From Streptomyces sp. WAC 01529 (GTDB lineage: Bacteria; Actinomycetota; Actinomycetes; Streptomycetales; Streptomycetaceae): a DNA stretch of 64,000 bases. Below, one piece after another: positions 24,673-33,418 of this stretch. Positions within the stretch are counted from its first letter, which is position 1; each line of letters opens with the position of its first letter. The stretch covers positions 3,421,001 through 3,485,000 of the forward strand of contig NZ_CP029617.1 of assembly GCF_003945545.1 (NCBI RefSeq). The letters run 5' to 3'. The translations under genes and the position numbers were made by a program. The notes beneath the pieces are model-generated. The model was not told the DNA's origin and ran no database searches. It saw nothing but the letters and a program-made list of their open reading frames with translations.

Positions 24673-26688
24673 CGCCGCCGAAACGCGCTCCCTCTCGGCG
24701 GGTGCCGCCTGCGTGTCCGAAGGTGCCGTCCCGCGGGCGCTCTTGAGTGCGACCACCGCGGCCGTGGAGACGCAGACACCCGCGGCGATCGCGACGAGGT
24801 AGAGCAGCGGCTGCCCGATCAGCGGGACCACGAAGACGCCGCCGTGCGGGGCGCGCAGGGTGCAGCCGAACGCCATGGAGAGGGCGCCGGTGACCGCGCC
24901 GCCCGCCATCGACGCGGGGATCACGCGCAGCGGGTCGGCGGCGGCGAAGGGAATCGCGCCCTCGGTGATGAAGGAGGCGCCCAGGAACCAGGCCGCCTTG
25001 CCGTTCTCCCGCTCGGTCTTGGTGAAGAGCGTGCCGCGCACGGTCGTGGCGAGGGCCATGGCGAGCGGCGGGACCATACCGGCCGCCATCACCGCGGCCA
25101 TGACCTTCAGGCTGCCGTCGGTCGGGTGGGCGAGACCGCCGACCGCGAAGGCGTACGCGACCTTGTTCAGCGGGCCGCCGAGGTCGAAGCACATCATCAG
25201 GCCGAGGATGACGCCGAGGATGATGGCGTTGGCGCCGGAGAGGCCCTCCAGCCAGTCGGTCAGCGCGCTCTGCAGGGACGCGATGGGTTTGCCGACGACG
25301 AGGAACATCAGGAAGCCGACCACCGCCGAGGAGATCAGCGGGATCACCACCACCGGCATGATGCCGCGCAGCACGGCCGGGATGCGGACCCGCTGGACGC
25401 CGAGGACGACGGCGCCCGCGATCAGTCCGGCGGCGAGACCGCCGAGGAAGCCCGCGTTGATGGTGACGGCGACCGAACCGCCGACGAAGCCGGGCACCAG
25501 ACCCGGCCTGTCGGCCATGCCGTACGCGATGTAGCCGGCGAGGACGGGGACCAGGAAGGCGAAGGCGAGCCCGCCGATCTGGAAGAGCAGCGCGGCCCAG
25601 CTGGTGTGGTCCGTCCAGATGAAGTGCTCGGCGACGGACGGCGCCTTGTCGATCTTCCAGCCGCCGATGGCGAAGCCGAGGGCGATGAGGAGGCCGCCCG
25701 CGGCGACGAAGGGGACCATGTAACTGACGCCGGACATCAGCCACTTGCGGAGCTTGGTGGCGTAGCCGTCGCCACTGTCCCCCGCGCTGTCGACGGGAGC
25801 CGCCTTGTCTGATCTGTCCGCAGTCCCCGCCTCCGGGGTGGTCTCGCCGCGGGCAGCCTTTTCGCGGACCTCCGCGAGGAGTTCCGCGGGGCGGTTGATG
25901 GCCGCCTTGACGCCTACGTCGACCGTGGGCTTGCCCGCGAAGCGGGGCTTGTCCCGCACGGGGACGTCGTGGGCGAACAGGACGCCGTCCGCCGCGGCGA
26001 TGACCGCAGGGTCGAGCCGGGTGAAGCCGGCCGAACCCTGCGTCTCCACGGCGATCTCGACGCCTGCCTCGCGGGCGGCGGCTTCCAGGGACTCCGCTGC
26101 CATGTAGGTGTGGGCTATGCCTGTGGGGCAGGAGGTCACCGCCACTATGCGGAACGGCTCCGCCGGGGGTGCGTCGTCTTGTGGCCGCGGGCCGGTGGGC
26201 TCTTCTTCCGCGCTTCGCACGGGCGTCTCCCCCGTCCCCGGGCCGTCGCCCCGGATCAAGCCCGTGGCCGATTCCGCGTCCGTCGTCGCCCTCAACGCGG
26301 CCGTGAACTCCGCGTCCATCAACTGCCGTGCCAGCGACGACAGGATGCTCAGATGGGCGTCGTCCGCGCCCGCCGGGGCCGCGATCAGGAAGATCAGGTC
26401 CGCCGGGCCGTCCGGCGCGCCGAAGTCGATGCCGCGTGCCGAGCGGCCGAAGGCCAGGGTCGGCTCGGTGACGTGCGCGCTGCGGCAGTGCGGGATGCCG
26501 ATGCCGCCGTCCAGGCCCGTCGGCATCTGCGCCTCGCGGGCCGCGACGTCGGCGAGGAACCCGTCCAGGTCGGTCACGCGCCCCAGGGCCACCATGCGCT
26601 GGGCGAGGGAGCGGGCCGCGGCTTCCTTCGTTTCTGCGGACAGGTCGAGATGGAGGTCGACCAGATCCGCGGTGATCATGTCGGTCAT
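24667..26688 (-). CDS. fruA: Fructose-specific PTS enzyme IIABC
   Basis: Membrane permease that phosphorylates fructose to fructose-1-phosphate during uptake. One 673-aa polypeptide holds three domains: EIIA at about 1-150 with phospho-His67 (G-I-P-H-C-R-S-A-H), EIIB at about 178-285 with phospho-Cys187 (V-T-S-C-P-T-G-I-A-H-T-Y-M-A), and the membrane EIIC at about 315-650. The start is ATG 26688. It is the last gene of fruR-fruK-fruA, 79 bp after fruK. The gene stops directly against the transposase remnant, and the tail seems complete. Confidence 0.95.
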   Translation of the reverse strand: MTDMITADLVDLHLDLSAETKEAAARSLAQRMVALGRVTDLDGFLADVAAREAQMPTGLDGGIGIPHCRSAHVTEPTLAFGRSARGIDFGAPDGPADLIFLIAAPAGADDAHLSILSSLARQLMDAEFTAALRATTDAESATGLIRGDGPGTGETPVRSAEEEPTGPRPQDDAPPAEPFRIVAVTSCPTGIAHTYMAAESLEAAAREAGVEIAVETQGSAGFTRLDPAVIAAADGVLFAHDVPVRDKPRFAGKPTVDVGVKAAINRPAELLAEVREKAARGETTPEAGTADRSDKAAPVDSAGDSGDGYATKLRKWLMSGVSYMVPFVAAGGLLIALGFAIGGWKIDKAPSVAEHFIWTDHTSWAALLFQIGGLAFAFLVPVLAGYIAYGMADRPGLVPGFVGGSVAVTINAGFLGGLAAGLIAGAVVLGVQRVRIPAVLRGIMPVVVIPLISSAVVGFLMFLVVGKPIASLQSALTDWLEGLSGANAIILGVILGLMMCFDLGGPLNKVAYAFAVGGLAHPTDGSLKVMAAVMAAGMVPPLAMALATTVRGTLFTKTERENGKAAWFLGASFITEGAIPFAAADPLRVIPASMAGGAVTGALSMAFGCTLRAPHGGVFVVPLIGQPLLYLVAIAAGVCVSTAAVVALKSARGTAPSDTQAAPAERERVSAAA

Positions 26689-26767
26689 CGCGGGCTCCTT
26701 GGCTTCGTTCGGGGGGCGTGGGGGCCGGGGGCGTGGGGGGCTTGAGTGCGGAGGGCCCTGGGGCGGT

Positions 26768-27715
26768 TCATGAGGCGGGTTCGGTCAGTACGCGGTCCAG
26801 CGGGACGTCGGCCGTCACGGTGACCGCGTCCGGGCGCAGGTCGGAGGGGGACGGCATCACGCTGCCCGGCAGTTGGACCGCCGCGGCGCCATGTGCCACG
26901 GCCGAGGCGAGGGCGCGCGCCCCCGTGCCGCCCGCGATCAGGAAACCGGCCAGGGAGGAGTCGCCGGCGCCGACGTTGCTGCGTACGACGTCGACAGGGG
27001 CGCTCGCGAAGTGCTCGCCCGAGGCGTCGACCAGGAGCTGGCCGTCCGCGCCGAGGCTGGCGAGCACGGCGTGCGCGCCCAGCTCCCGCAGCTCCCGCGC
27101 CGCCTTGACCGCGTCGCCGACGGTGGCGAGGGGGCGGCCGATGGCACCGGCGAGTTCCTCGGCGTTGGGCTTGACGACGTCGGGGCGTTCGGCGAGGGCG
27201 GCGAGCAGGGCGGGGCCCGAGGTGTCCAGGGCGATACGGGCGCCCGCGGCGTGGGCGCGGGCCACCAACTCGGCGTACCAGGAAGGGGCGAGGCCGCGCG
27301 GGAGGCTGCCGCAGCAGGCGATCCAGTCGGCGCCGGCGGACCTCTCGCCGACAGCCGAGAGCAGGGATTCCCGCTCGGCACCGGAGAGTTCGGGGCCCGG
27401 CGCGTTGATTTTCGTCAGTGTGCCGTCCGGCTCCGCGACCGCGATGTTGGAACGGGTCTGCCCGGCCACCGGCACCCGCGCCACCTCGATGCCCTGCTCA
27501 TCCAGGAGCTGGGCGACGAGCGCGCCGGGGGCGCCGCCGAGCGGCAGCACGGCGAGCGTCCGTACGCCCGCCGCCGCCACGGCCCGCGAGACGTTGACGC
27601 CCTTGCCGCCCGGGTCCATGCGGTCGCCGGTGGCGCGGATGACCTCGCCGCGGTCGAGGGCGGGGACCTCGTACGTACGGTCGAGGGAGGGGTTGGGCGT
27701 GACGGTGAGGATCAT
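26768..27715 (-). CDS. fruK: 1-phosphofructokinase
   Basis: Cytoplasmic PfkB-family kinase converting fructose-1-phosphate to fructose-1,6-bisphosphate, next step after FruA. The PfkB signatures are G-G-K-G-V-N-V-S-R near residue 38 and, at the C-terminal end, N-V-G-A-G-D-S-S-L-A-G-F near residue 250 with the catalytic Asp. Length 315 aa is normal. Its ATG (27715) overlaps the fruR stop (27712) by 4 bp, so the two are translationally coupled. Confidence 0.95.
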   Translation of the reverse strand: MILTVTPNPSLDRTYEVPALDRGEVIRATGDRMDPGGKGVNVSRAVAAAGVRTLAVLPLGGAPGALVAQLLDEQGIEVARVPVAGQTRSNIAVAEPDGTLTKINAPGPELSGAERESLLSAVGERSAGADWIACCGSLPRGLAPSWYAELVARAHAAGARIALDTSGPALLAALAERPDVVKPNAEELAGAIGRPLATVGDAVKAARELRELGAHAVLASLGADGQLLVDASGEHFASAPVDVVRSNVGAGDSSLAGFLIAGGTGARALASAVAHGAAAVQLPGSVMPSPSDLRPDAVTVTADVPLDRVLTEPAS

Positions 27716-28473
27716 GCGCGTACTACTTCCGTGCCCGCGCGCTCGATGGCGGCGGCTTCTTCGGGGGCCAGGCCGGTGTCCGTGATCAGCAGGTCCACGT
27801 CGGTGAGGTCACCGAAGCGGGCGAAGTGCTCCTGGCCGTGCTTGGCGGAGTCGGCGAGCAGCACGACCCGGCGGGCGGCGGCGACGGCCGCGCGCTTCAC
27901 GGCGGCCTCGGCGAGGTCGGGGGTGGTGAGCCCGGCCTCGGCCGAGAAGCCGTTGGCGGCGAGGAAGAGGACGTCGGCGCGGATCTCTCCGTACGCGCGC
28001 AGTGCCCAGGCGTCGACGGCCGCGCGCGTACGCCGCCGGACGCGGCCGCCGATGAGGTGGAGCTGGATGCCGGGGTGGTCCGCAAGGCGGGCGGCCGTCG
28101 GCAGGCTGTGCGTGACGACGGTGAGCGCCGACTCCAGCGGGAGGGCCGCCGCGAGGCGCGCGACGGTCGAACCGGCGTCCAGGACCACGCTGCCCTCGGC
28201 GGGCAGCTCGGCGAGCGCGGCGCGGGCGATGCGGTCCTTCTCGTCGGCGGCGGTGCCTTCGCGCTCGGCGAGGTCCGGCTCGAAGTCGAGGCGTCCGGCG
28301 GGGATGGCCCCGCCGTGCACGCGGCGTACGAGTCCGGCGCGGTCCAGGGCCTTCAGGTCGCGGCGGATGGTCTCCGCGGTGACCTTGAACTCCTCGGCCA
28401 GCGACAGCACGTCTACGCGGCCGCTGGCGCGGGTGAGTCTCAGGACCTCTTGCTGGCGCTCCGGTGCGTACAT
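27712..28473 (-). CDS. fruR: DeoR/GlpR-family regulator of the fructose operon
   Basis: 253-aa repressor. The N-terminal DeoR helix-turn-helix (about 6-55) contains V-D-V-L-S-L-A-E-E-F-K-V-T-A-E-T-I-R-R-D-L, followed by the sugar-phosphate sensor domain (about 75-235) with V-V-L-D-A-G-S-T-V and D-V-L-F-L-A-A-N-G-F. The effector is probably fructose-1-phosphate. It is the first gene of the operon, and a long inverted repeat just upstream (28477-28549) is the likely autoregulatory operator. Confidence 0.92.
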   Translation of the reverse strand: MYAPERQQEVLRLTRASGRVDVLSLAEEFKVTAETIRRDLKALDRAGLVRRVHGGAIPAGRLDFEPDLAEREGTAADEKDRIARAALAELPAEGSVVLDAGSTVARLAAALPLESALTVVTHSLPTAARLADHPGIQLHLIGGRVRRRTRAAVDAWALRAYGEIRADVLFLAANGFSAEAGLTTPDLAEAAVKRAAVAAARRVVLLADSAKHGQEHFARFGDLTDVDLLITDTGLAPEEAAAIERAGTEVVRA

Positions 28474-28476
28474 GTC

Positions 28477-28549
28477 TGTTTACCTTCGCCTTGTGCCCGA
28501 GCTTGTTGTTTCTCTGGGAGAGTACGGGTGCATTTGGCGAAAGTAAACA
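28477..28549. promoter_or_regulatory. Candidate FruR operator pair
   Basis: TGTTTACCTTCGCC (28477-28490) and GGCGAAAGTAAACA (28536-28549) form a 14-bp inverted repeat with one mismatch, 45 bp apart. The first arm begins 4 bp before the fruR start, so FruR bound to both arms could loop out and block the promoter. A conserved pair this exact is unlikely to be chance. Confidence 0.7.
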
Positions 28550-28616
28550 GGTTCGGGCATGGAGTGGGCATGAACGGGCTTCCCGGCCCGGGGGGGAGGG
28601 CTTATCTGCGGGCTCG

Positions 28617-28661
28617 TTGCGGCTGGGCGCGCAGTTCCCCGCGCCCCTGACGGGGCGCCCC
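28617..28661. repeat. Dispersed Streptomyces hairpin repeat, copy 1
   Basis: Contains gcgcagttccccgcgcccct followed by gacggggcgcc. Two alternative stems are possible: gcgcccc (28641-28647) with ggggcgc (28652-28658), or gggcgcg with cgcgccc. It lies just after the MFS stop codon (28676), on the downstream side, as a terminator would. Other copies are near 34490, 52590 and 52670. Confidence 0.75.
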
Positions 28662-28675
28662 CCGCGCCGGGTCGC

Positions 28676-30211
28676 TCAGGGGATCAATGCGGGCTCGCGC
28701 TCCGGGGCTTCCGCCTTCGGCGCGAGGGCCTCGTCGTCGCCCGCTCCACCCTCCACGTGCTGCCTCGGCCTCTTCGGCAGGGCGAACATGATCAGGAAGA
28801 TGGCCACGAGTACGCCCGCCACCCACCACAGCGCGTTCTGGAAACCGGCCACGTACTCCGCGGGGAGCCGGCTCGGCGCGACGTGTTCGTCGATCACTCC
28901 GAAGAAGACCACCGAGACCAGGCCGAGGCCGAGCGCGGTGCCCATCTGCTGCACGGTGTTGATGAGCCCGGACGCCGAACCGGCGTGTTCCCTCGGGACG
29001 TCCGAGAGGATCGCGTCCGTCAGCGGCGCCACGATCAGGCCCATGCCCACGCCCATCACCACCAGCGGAAGCGCCATCTGCCAGGGCTCGATGCCGGCGC
29101 CGTACCGGTCCGCCTCCCAGATGTAGACCAGCAGGCCCGCGGCCATGGTCAGGGCGCCCGTCTGAAGCACCTTGCGCCCGAAGCGGGGCACCAGCTTCTG
29201 CACCGACATGCCGGCCGCCACCGAGACGGCGATCGAGAACGGCACCCCGGTCAGGCCCGCACGCAGCGGCGACCAGCCGAGGCCGTACTGCATGTACAGG
29301 GTCCAGACGAGGAAGAAGACACCCACCACGAGGCCGAAGACGGTCTGCACGGCGATGCCCGCGGCGAAGCTCTTCACCTTGAACAGCGACAGCTCCACGA
29401 GCGGCGAGCCGTCCTTCGCGGTCTTCCACTTCTCGTACGCGACGAAGGCGCCGAAGACGACGAGCGAACCGGCCATCATGACGTGGCCCCACACGGGCCA
29501 GCCCAGCTCACGGCCGCGGGTGAGGGGGTAGACCAGCATCAGCATCCCGGCCGTGACCAGGGCGACGCCGACGAGGTCGAGCTTGAGGGCCCTCGGGGCC
29601 TTGGACTCGGTGATGAACTTCCGGCCGAGGACGATCCCGGCGACGCCGACCGGCAGGTTGATGAGGAAGATCGGCCGCCACTCCAGGCCGAAGAGGTTCC
29701 ACTCGGTGAGCAGCGCGCCCAGCAGCGGTCCGGAGACCGCGCCGAGGCCGACGACCATGCCGAAGAGCCCGAAGACCTTGCCGCGCTCGTGGGCGGGGAA
29801 GGTGGCGTGCACGATCGAGAGCACCTGCGGGACCATCAGCGCGGCGGTGCCGCCCTGGAGGATGCGCGAGGCGACCAGCATCTCCGGGTTGGCGGCGAAC
29901 CCGCAGAGCGCGGAGGCGACGGTGAAGCCGGTCATCCCTATCAGGAAGAGCCGCTTGCGGCCGTGGATGTCACCGAGCCGCCCGCCCGTGATGAGCCCGG
30001 CGGCGAAGGCGAGCGCGTAACCCGCGGTGATCCACTGGATCTGGCTGTACGTGGCGCCGGAGTCCTGCTGGATCGACGGGATCGCGATGTTGACGATCGT
30101 GACGTCGACCAAATCCATGAAGGCGGCGGTCATCACGATGGCCAGGGCGAACCATCGTCGCCGGTCCGTTTCCGGCCTGGCTTTGCGGAGGGTGGTGGTG
30201 GAAGAACTCAT
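28676..30211 (-). CDS. MFS drug transporter, DHA2 (EmrB/QacA) type
   Basis: 511-aa membrane protein with 14 predicted helices. Motif A (G-G-R-L-G-D-I-H-G-R-K-R) lies near residue 80, the TM1 motif D-V-T-I-V-N-I-A-I-P near residue 37, and motif C-like glycines near 155-165. It uses the proton gradient to export drugs or metabolites. ATG 30211. Divergent from the WYL-domain regulator at 30339, with a small inverted repeat between them, so that regulator probably controls it. Confidence 0.88.
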   Translation of the reverse strand: MSSSTTTLRKARPETDRRRWFALAIVMTAAFMDLVDVTIVNIAIPSIQQDSGATYSQIQWITAGYALAFAAGLITGGRLGDIHGRKRLFLIGMTGFTVASALCGFAANPEMLVASRILQGGTAALMVPQVLSIVHATFPAHERGKVFGLFGMVVGLGAVSGPLLGALLTEWNLFGLEWRPIFLINLPVGVAGIVLGRKFITESKAPRALKLDLVGVALVTAGMLMLVYPLTRGRELGWPVWGHVMMAGSLVVFGAFVAYEKWKTAKDGSPLVELSLFKVKSFAAGIAVQTVFGLVVGVFFLVWTLYMQYGLGWSPLRAGLTGVPFSIAVSVAAGMSVQKLVPRFGRKVLQTGALTMAAGLLVYIWEADRYGAGIEPWQMALPLVVMGVGMGLIVAPLTDAILSDVPREHAGSASGLINTVQQMGTALGLGLVSVVFFGVIDEHVAPSRLPAEYVAGFQNALWWVAGVLVAIFLIMFALPKRPRQHVEGGAGDDEALAPKAEAPEREPALIP

Positions 30212-30221
30212 GCCGGAAGGT

Positions 30222-30251
30222 TAGGAGCCATATAGGTCATAAGAGTTCCTA
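30222..30251. promoter_or_regulatory. Candidate operator between the MFS gene and its divergent regulator
   Basis: TAGGAGC (30222-30228) and GTTCCTA (30245-30251) form an inverted repeat with 6 of 7 pairs. It sits 11-40 bp upstream of the MFS start in an A+T-rich patch. Confidence 0.4.
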
Positions 30252-30338
30252 TTTACCGCGCATGCTGAGTCTCATGAAGACGACAGAGACGGCGGCGACG
30301 AGAAAGACGACGGAAACGATGGCAAGGGTGGCGCGCGC

Positions 30339-31322
30339 GTGACGGGGGCCACGGGCGCCCAGACCCCCATCCGGCTGCTGCAACTGCTCTCGCTCCTCCA
30401 GACGCCCCGCGAGTGGCCCGGCAGCGAACTCTCCGAGCGGCTCGGGGTGAGCCGGCGGACCGTGCGGCGCGATGTGGACCGGCTGCGGGACCTGGGCTAC
30501 CCGGTGCAGGCGTCGCAGGGCGCCCTCGGCGGCTACCGCCTGGTCGCCGGGAAGGCCATGCCGCCGCTCGTCCTCGACGACGAGGAGGCCGTGGCGATCG
30601 CGGTCGGGCTGCGGGCCGGTGCGGGGCACGCGGTGGAGGGCGTGGAGGAGGCGTCGGTGCGGGCGCTCGCCAAATTGGAGCAGGTCCTGCCGGCCAGGCT
30701 GCGCCACCGGGTCTCCGCGTTGCAGACCGCGACGATGCCGCTGACCAGCGGGGACGGGGCGAGCATCGCGCCGGAGACGCTGACCGTGATGGCGTCGGCC
30801 GCGGCGGGGCACGAGCGGCTGCGGTTCTCCTACCGCGCGGGGGACGGCACACGGACGCGGCGGCTGACCGAGCCGTACCGCCTGGTGTCGACGGGGCGGC
30901 GGTGGTACCTCGTGGCGTACGACATCGACCGCGAGGACTGGCGGACCTTCCGCGTCGACCGGGTGGCCGAGCCGTTCGCCACCGGGGCGCGGTTCGCGCC
31001 GCGGGAGCTGCCGAAGGGGGACGCGGCCGAGTTCATCCGGCAGTCGGTGTGGCGGGGGCAGGAGTCGTACGAGATCGACGTGACGTTCGCGGCGCCGGCC
31101 GAGTTCGTCGTGGCGCGGCTGCCTTCGGCGCTCGGCACCGTCGAGCCGGTGGACGCCGACCACTGCCGCCTGCGCGGCACGGCGACGGACTCCATCGAAT
31201 GGCTGGCGGTCCGCCTGGCCCTGACGGACTGCGACTTCACGGCCCACGGCCCGCCGGAGCTGGTGACCTGCCTCAGAGAACTGGCCCAACGCCTGACCCG
31301 ATCGACGGGAGACGCCGACTAA
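30339..31322 (+). CDS. YafY-type transcription regulator (HTH-11 + WYL domain)
   Basis: 327-aa regulator. The N-terminal helix-turn-helix reads S-E-R-L-G-V-S-R-R-T-V-R-R-D-V-D-R-L near residue 35. The WYL domain follows at about 150-225 with Y-R-L-V-S-T-G-R-R-W-Y-L-V-A-Y-D, a ligand-sensing module, then a C-terminal WCX-like extension. GTG 30339 overlaps, as GTGA, the stop of an upstream mini-ORF (ATG 30262 or 30274 to 30342, 22-26 codons, Lys/Thr-rich) that might couple translation. Probably regulates the divergent MFS gene. Confidence 0.85.
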   Translation: MTGATGAQTPIRLLQLLSLLQTPREWPGSELSERLGVSRRTVRRDVDRLRDLGYPVQASQGALGGYRLVAGKAMPPLVLDDEEAVAIAVGLRAGAGHAVEGVEEASVRALAKLEQVLPARLRHRVSALQTATMPLTSGDGASIAPETLTVMASAAAGHERLRFSYRAGDGTRTRRLTEPYRLVSTGRRWYLVAYDIDREDWRTFRVDRVAEPFATGARFAPRELPKGDAAEFIRQSVWRGQESYEIDVTFAAPAEFVVARLPSALGTVEPVDADHCRLRGTATDSIEWLAVRLALTDCDFTAHGPPELVTCLRELAQRLTRSTGDAD

Positions 31323-31600
31323 CGAGCACACGGGGCGCCGCCCGCCCCCGGGGCAACGCCAGAAGGGCACCCACCCGGGGCTACGCGGGGCAGCACGCGG
31401 TACTGACCCCCGGCGTAACGGGGCAACGCGGCGCACCCACCCCGGGGCAACGCAGGACAGCGCGGGGCACCCATCCCCCCCACCCAACGCGGAACAGCGC
31501 GACGCACCGCGCCCACCCCGCCGCAACGCGAGACAGCGCGGGGTAACGGGCGGGTGGGTGGGAAAACACCGCGCGGAGCGCGAAGAAAGCCCCCGAGCCC
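31323..31600. repeat. Degenerate tandem GC-rich repeats with a terminal hairpin
   Basis: The spacer between the WYL regulator and hrdD is built of diverged units such as cggggcaacgc, cagcgcgg and cacccacc, roughly 30-50 nt apart. It ends in cgggtgggtgggaaaacac plus a small stem cgcgc-gga-gcgcg (31570-31582). This end resembles the hairpin elements near 40390 and 57120. Open frames across it are low-complexity artefacts. Confidence 0.55.
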
Positions 31601-31626
31601 GGGAAACCCCGCCCAAGGCCGGCCGC

Positions 31627-32625
31627 CTAGGCCACCGCGTCGAACCCCGTATCCCGAGCCAACTTCTTCAGCTCCAGCAACGCATGCTTCTCGATCTGCC
31701 GGATCCGCTCGCGGGTGAGGCCATGCTCCTTGCCGACCTCCGTCAGCGTCCGCTCGCGGCCGTCGTCGATGCCGTACCGCATCTTGATGATGGACGCCGT
31801 GCGCTGGTCGAGGCGGCCCAGCAGGCCGTCGAGCTCCTCGCTGCGCAGCAGCGACAGGACGGACTGCTCGGGCGAGACGGCGGAGGTGTCCTCCAGGAGG
31901 TCACCGAACTGGGTGTCGCCCTGGTCGTCCACGCCCATGTTCAGCGAGACGGGGTCGCGGGCCCAGTCCAGGACGTCGATGACGCGCTCGGGCGTCGAGG
32001 ACAGCTCAGCGGCGACCTCCGCGGGCTCCGGATCGCGGCCGTGCTCGCGGTTGAACTCGCGCTGCACGCGGCGGATCCGGCCCAGCTCCTCCACCAGGTG
32101 GACGGGGAGGCGGATGGTGCGGGACTGGTCGGCTATCGAGCGCGTGATGGCCTGGCGGATCCACCACGTGGCGTACGTGGAGAACTTGAAACCCTTGGCG
32201 TAGTCGAACTTCTCGACCGCGCGCACCAGGCCCGCGTTCCCCTCCTGGATCAGGTCGAGCAGCGGCAGGCCGCTGCGCGGATAGCGGCGGGCGACCGCGA
32301 CCACGAGCCGGAGGTTCGAGCGGATGAAGACGTCCTTGGCCCGCTCGCCGTCGGCGACGAGGGCTTCCAGCTCCTCGCGGTCGGCGGTGACCTTGCTGTC
32401 CTCGACCTCGGCGTCCAGGATCTTGCGGGCGTACACACCCGCTTCGATGATCTGGGACAGCTCCACTTCCTTGGCGGCGTCGAGCAGCGGCGTACGCGCG
32501 ATCTCGTCGAGGTACATGCCGACCAGGTCGCGGTCGGCGATCTCCCCGCCTACGGCGCGAACACTGCGTGCCGCGTCGGTCCCACCGGAGGCGGACTTAC
32601 GACGGGCGACGGCACGGGTTGCCAT
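31627..32625 (-). CDS. hrdD: RNA polymerase sigma factor HrdD
   Basis: Sigma-70 group 2 factor, 332 aa. Region 1.2 begins D-L-V-G-M-Y-L-D-E-I-A-R-T-P-L-L. Region 2 contains A-V-E-K-F-D-Y-A-K-G-F-K-F-S-T-Y-A-T-W-W-I-R-Q-A, region 3 follows, and region 4.2 has L-T-E-V-G-K-E-H-G-L-T-R-E-R-I-R-Q-I-E. The N-terminus (MATRAVARRKSA) and overall sequence fit HrdD of Streptomyces as I recall it. ATG 32625 has AAGGGAG 6 nt upstream. A SigR-type promoter lies at 32720-32745. HrdD is dispensable in S. coelicolor and part of stress sigma networks. Confidence 0.9.
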   Translation of the reverse strand: MATRAVARRKSASGGTDAARSVRAVGGEIADRDLVGMYLDEIARTPLLDAAKEVELSQIIEAGVYARKILDAEVEDSKVTADREELEALVADGERAKDVFIRSNLRLVVAVARRYPRSGLPLLDLIQEGNAGLVRAVEKFDYAKGFKFSTYATWWIRQAITRSIADQSRTIRLPVHLVEELGRIRRVQREFNREHGRDPEPAEVAAELSSTPERVIDVLDWARDPVSLNMGVDDQGDTQFGDLLEDTSAVSPEQSVLSLLRSEELDGLLGRLDQRTASIIKMRYGIDDGRERTLTEVGKEHGLTRERIRQIEKHALLELKKLARDTGFDAVA

Positions 32626-32719
32626 GCGTGCTCCCTTGCGATGTGGATTCCTGGTCGGCCCTTTGTGGGGCCTCTGTGGCGGATGGCACACCCTCGAGTG
32701 CCCTGCATCCGATGGAAAC

Positions 32720-32745
32720 AACGACTGGAATCCGGACAGAATTCC
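32720..32745 (-). promoter_or_regulatory. SigR-type promoter of hrdD
   Basis: On the minus strand GGAAT (32745-32741) and GTT (32722-32720) are separated by exactly 18 nt, the SigR consensus GGAAT-N18-GTT. It lies about 95 bp upstream of the hrdD start. Transcription of hrdD by SigR is described in S. coelicolor, so this is a conserved thiol-stress link. Confidence 0.75.
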
Positions 32746-32809
32746 CAAGCCGCGCATCTTTTTTCCTGACGGTGCAGTACCCTGTGCCGCCACGTGGGGA
32801 GGCCAGCCA

Positions 32810-33349
32810 GTGACAGGCGGTACTGAGGTGCAGGTCAGGCCGGGGGTCGAGACGGATCTCGAAGCCCTCACCGACCTCTACAACCACTACGTCCGTGAGA
32901 CAGCCATCACCTTCGACACCCTCACCTTCCTGCCGGAAGAGCGACGCCCTTGGCTGCTCTCCCACCCCAAAGACGGCCCCTACCGCCTCTTGGTTGCCCA
33001 GGAACGGGATTCCGACACCTGCCCGGGCCGGCTGCTCGGGTACGCCACCAGTAGCCCTTTCCGCGCGCGGCCCGCCTACTCCACCTCGGTGGAGGTCAGT
33101 GTGTACTGCGCGCCGGACGCCGCCGGGCGCGGCATCGGCACGCTGCTCTACAAGGCGCTCCTCGACGCCCTGGAGGGCGAGGACCTGCACCGCGCCTACG
33201 CCGGGATCGCCCAGCCGAACGAGGCCTCGGTCCGGCTCCACGAGCGCTTCGGCTTCCGGCACGTGGGGACGTACGAGGAAGTGGGCAGGAAGTTCGGGCG
33301 GTACTGGGACGTCGCCTGGTACGAGCGCGCCCTCGGCCCGCGGACCTAG
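32810..33349 (+). CDS. GNAT N-acetyltransferase (phosphinothricin acetyltransferase-like)
   Basis: 179-aa acetyl-CoA-dependent N-acetyltransferase. Features of the PAT/bar subgroup are the N-terminal Y-N-H-Y-V-R-E-T-A-I-T-F-D-T, the acetyl-CoA loop A-G-R-G-I-G-T-L-L-Y near residue 104 and the C-terminal F-G-F-R-H-V-G-T-Y-E-E-V-G-R-K-F-G-R-Y-W-D. Such enzymes acetylate small amines such as phosphinothricin or amino acids; actual substrate is unknown. GTG 32810 has GGGGAGG 7 nt upstream. Divergent from hrdD. Confidence 0.88.
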   Translation: MTGGTEVQVRPGVETDLEALTDLYNHYVRETAITFDTLTFLPEERRPWLLSHPKDGPYRLLVAQERDSDTCPGRLLGYATSSPFRARPAYSTSVEVSVYCAPDAAGRGIGTLLYKALLDALEGEDLHRAYAGIAQPNEASVRLHERFGFRHVGTYEEVGRKFGRYWDVAWYERALGPRT

Positions 33350-33418
33350 GGCGCGGGGCCCCCGGCCTAGGGCGCGCGACCGTTACGGACGAGTCGATCA
33401 GGGGCCTACGGTCCCGGC

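Noticed and set aside
31319..31569. Small ORFs in the repeat tract before hrdD
   Set aside because: Low-complexity Gly/Ala/Arg/Pro products of degenerate tandem repeats.
31323..31600. Possible CRISPR array
   Set aside because: Units are degenerate, unevenly spaced and have no unique spacers; no cas genes are present anywhere in the window.
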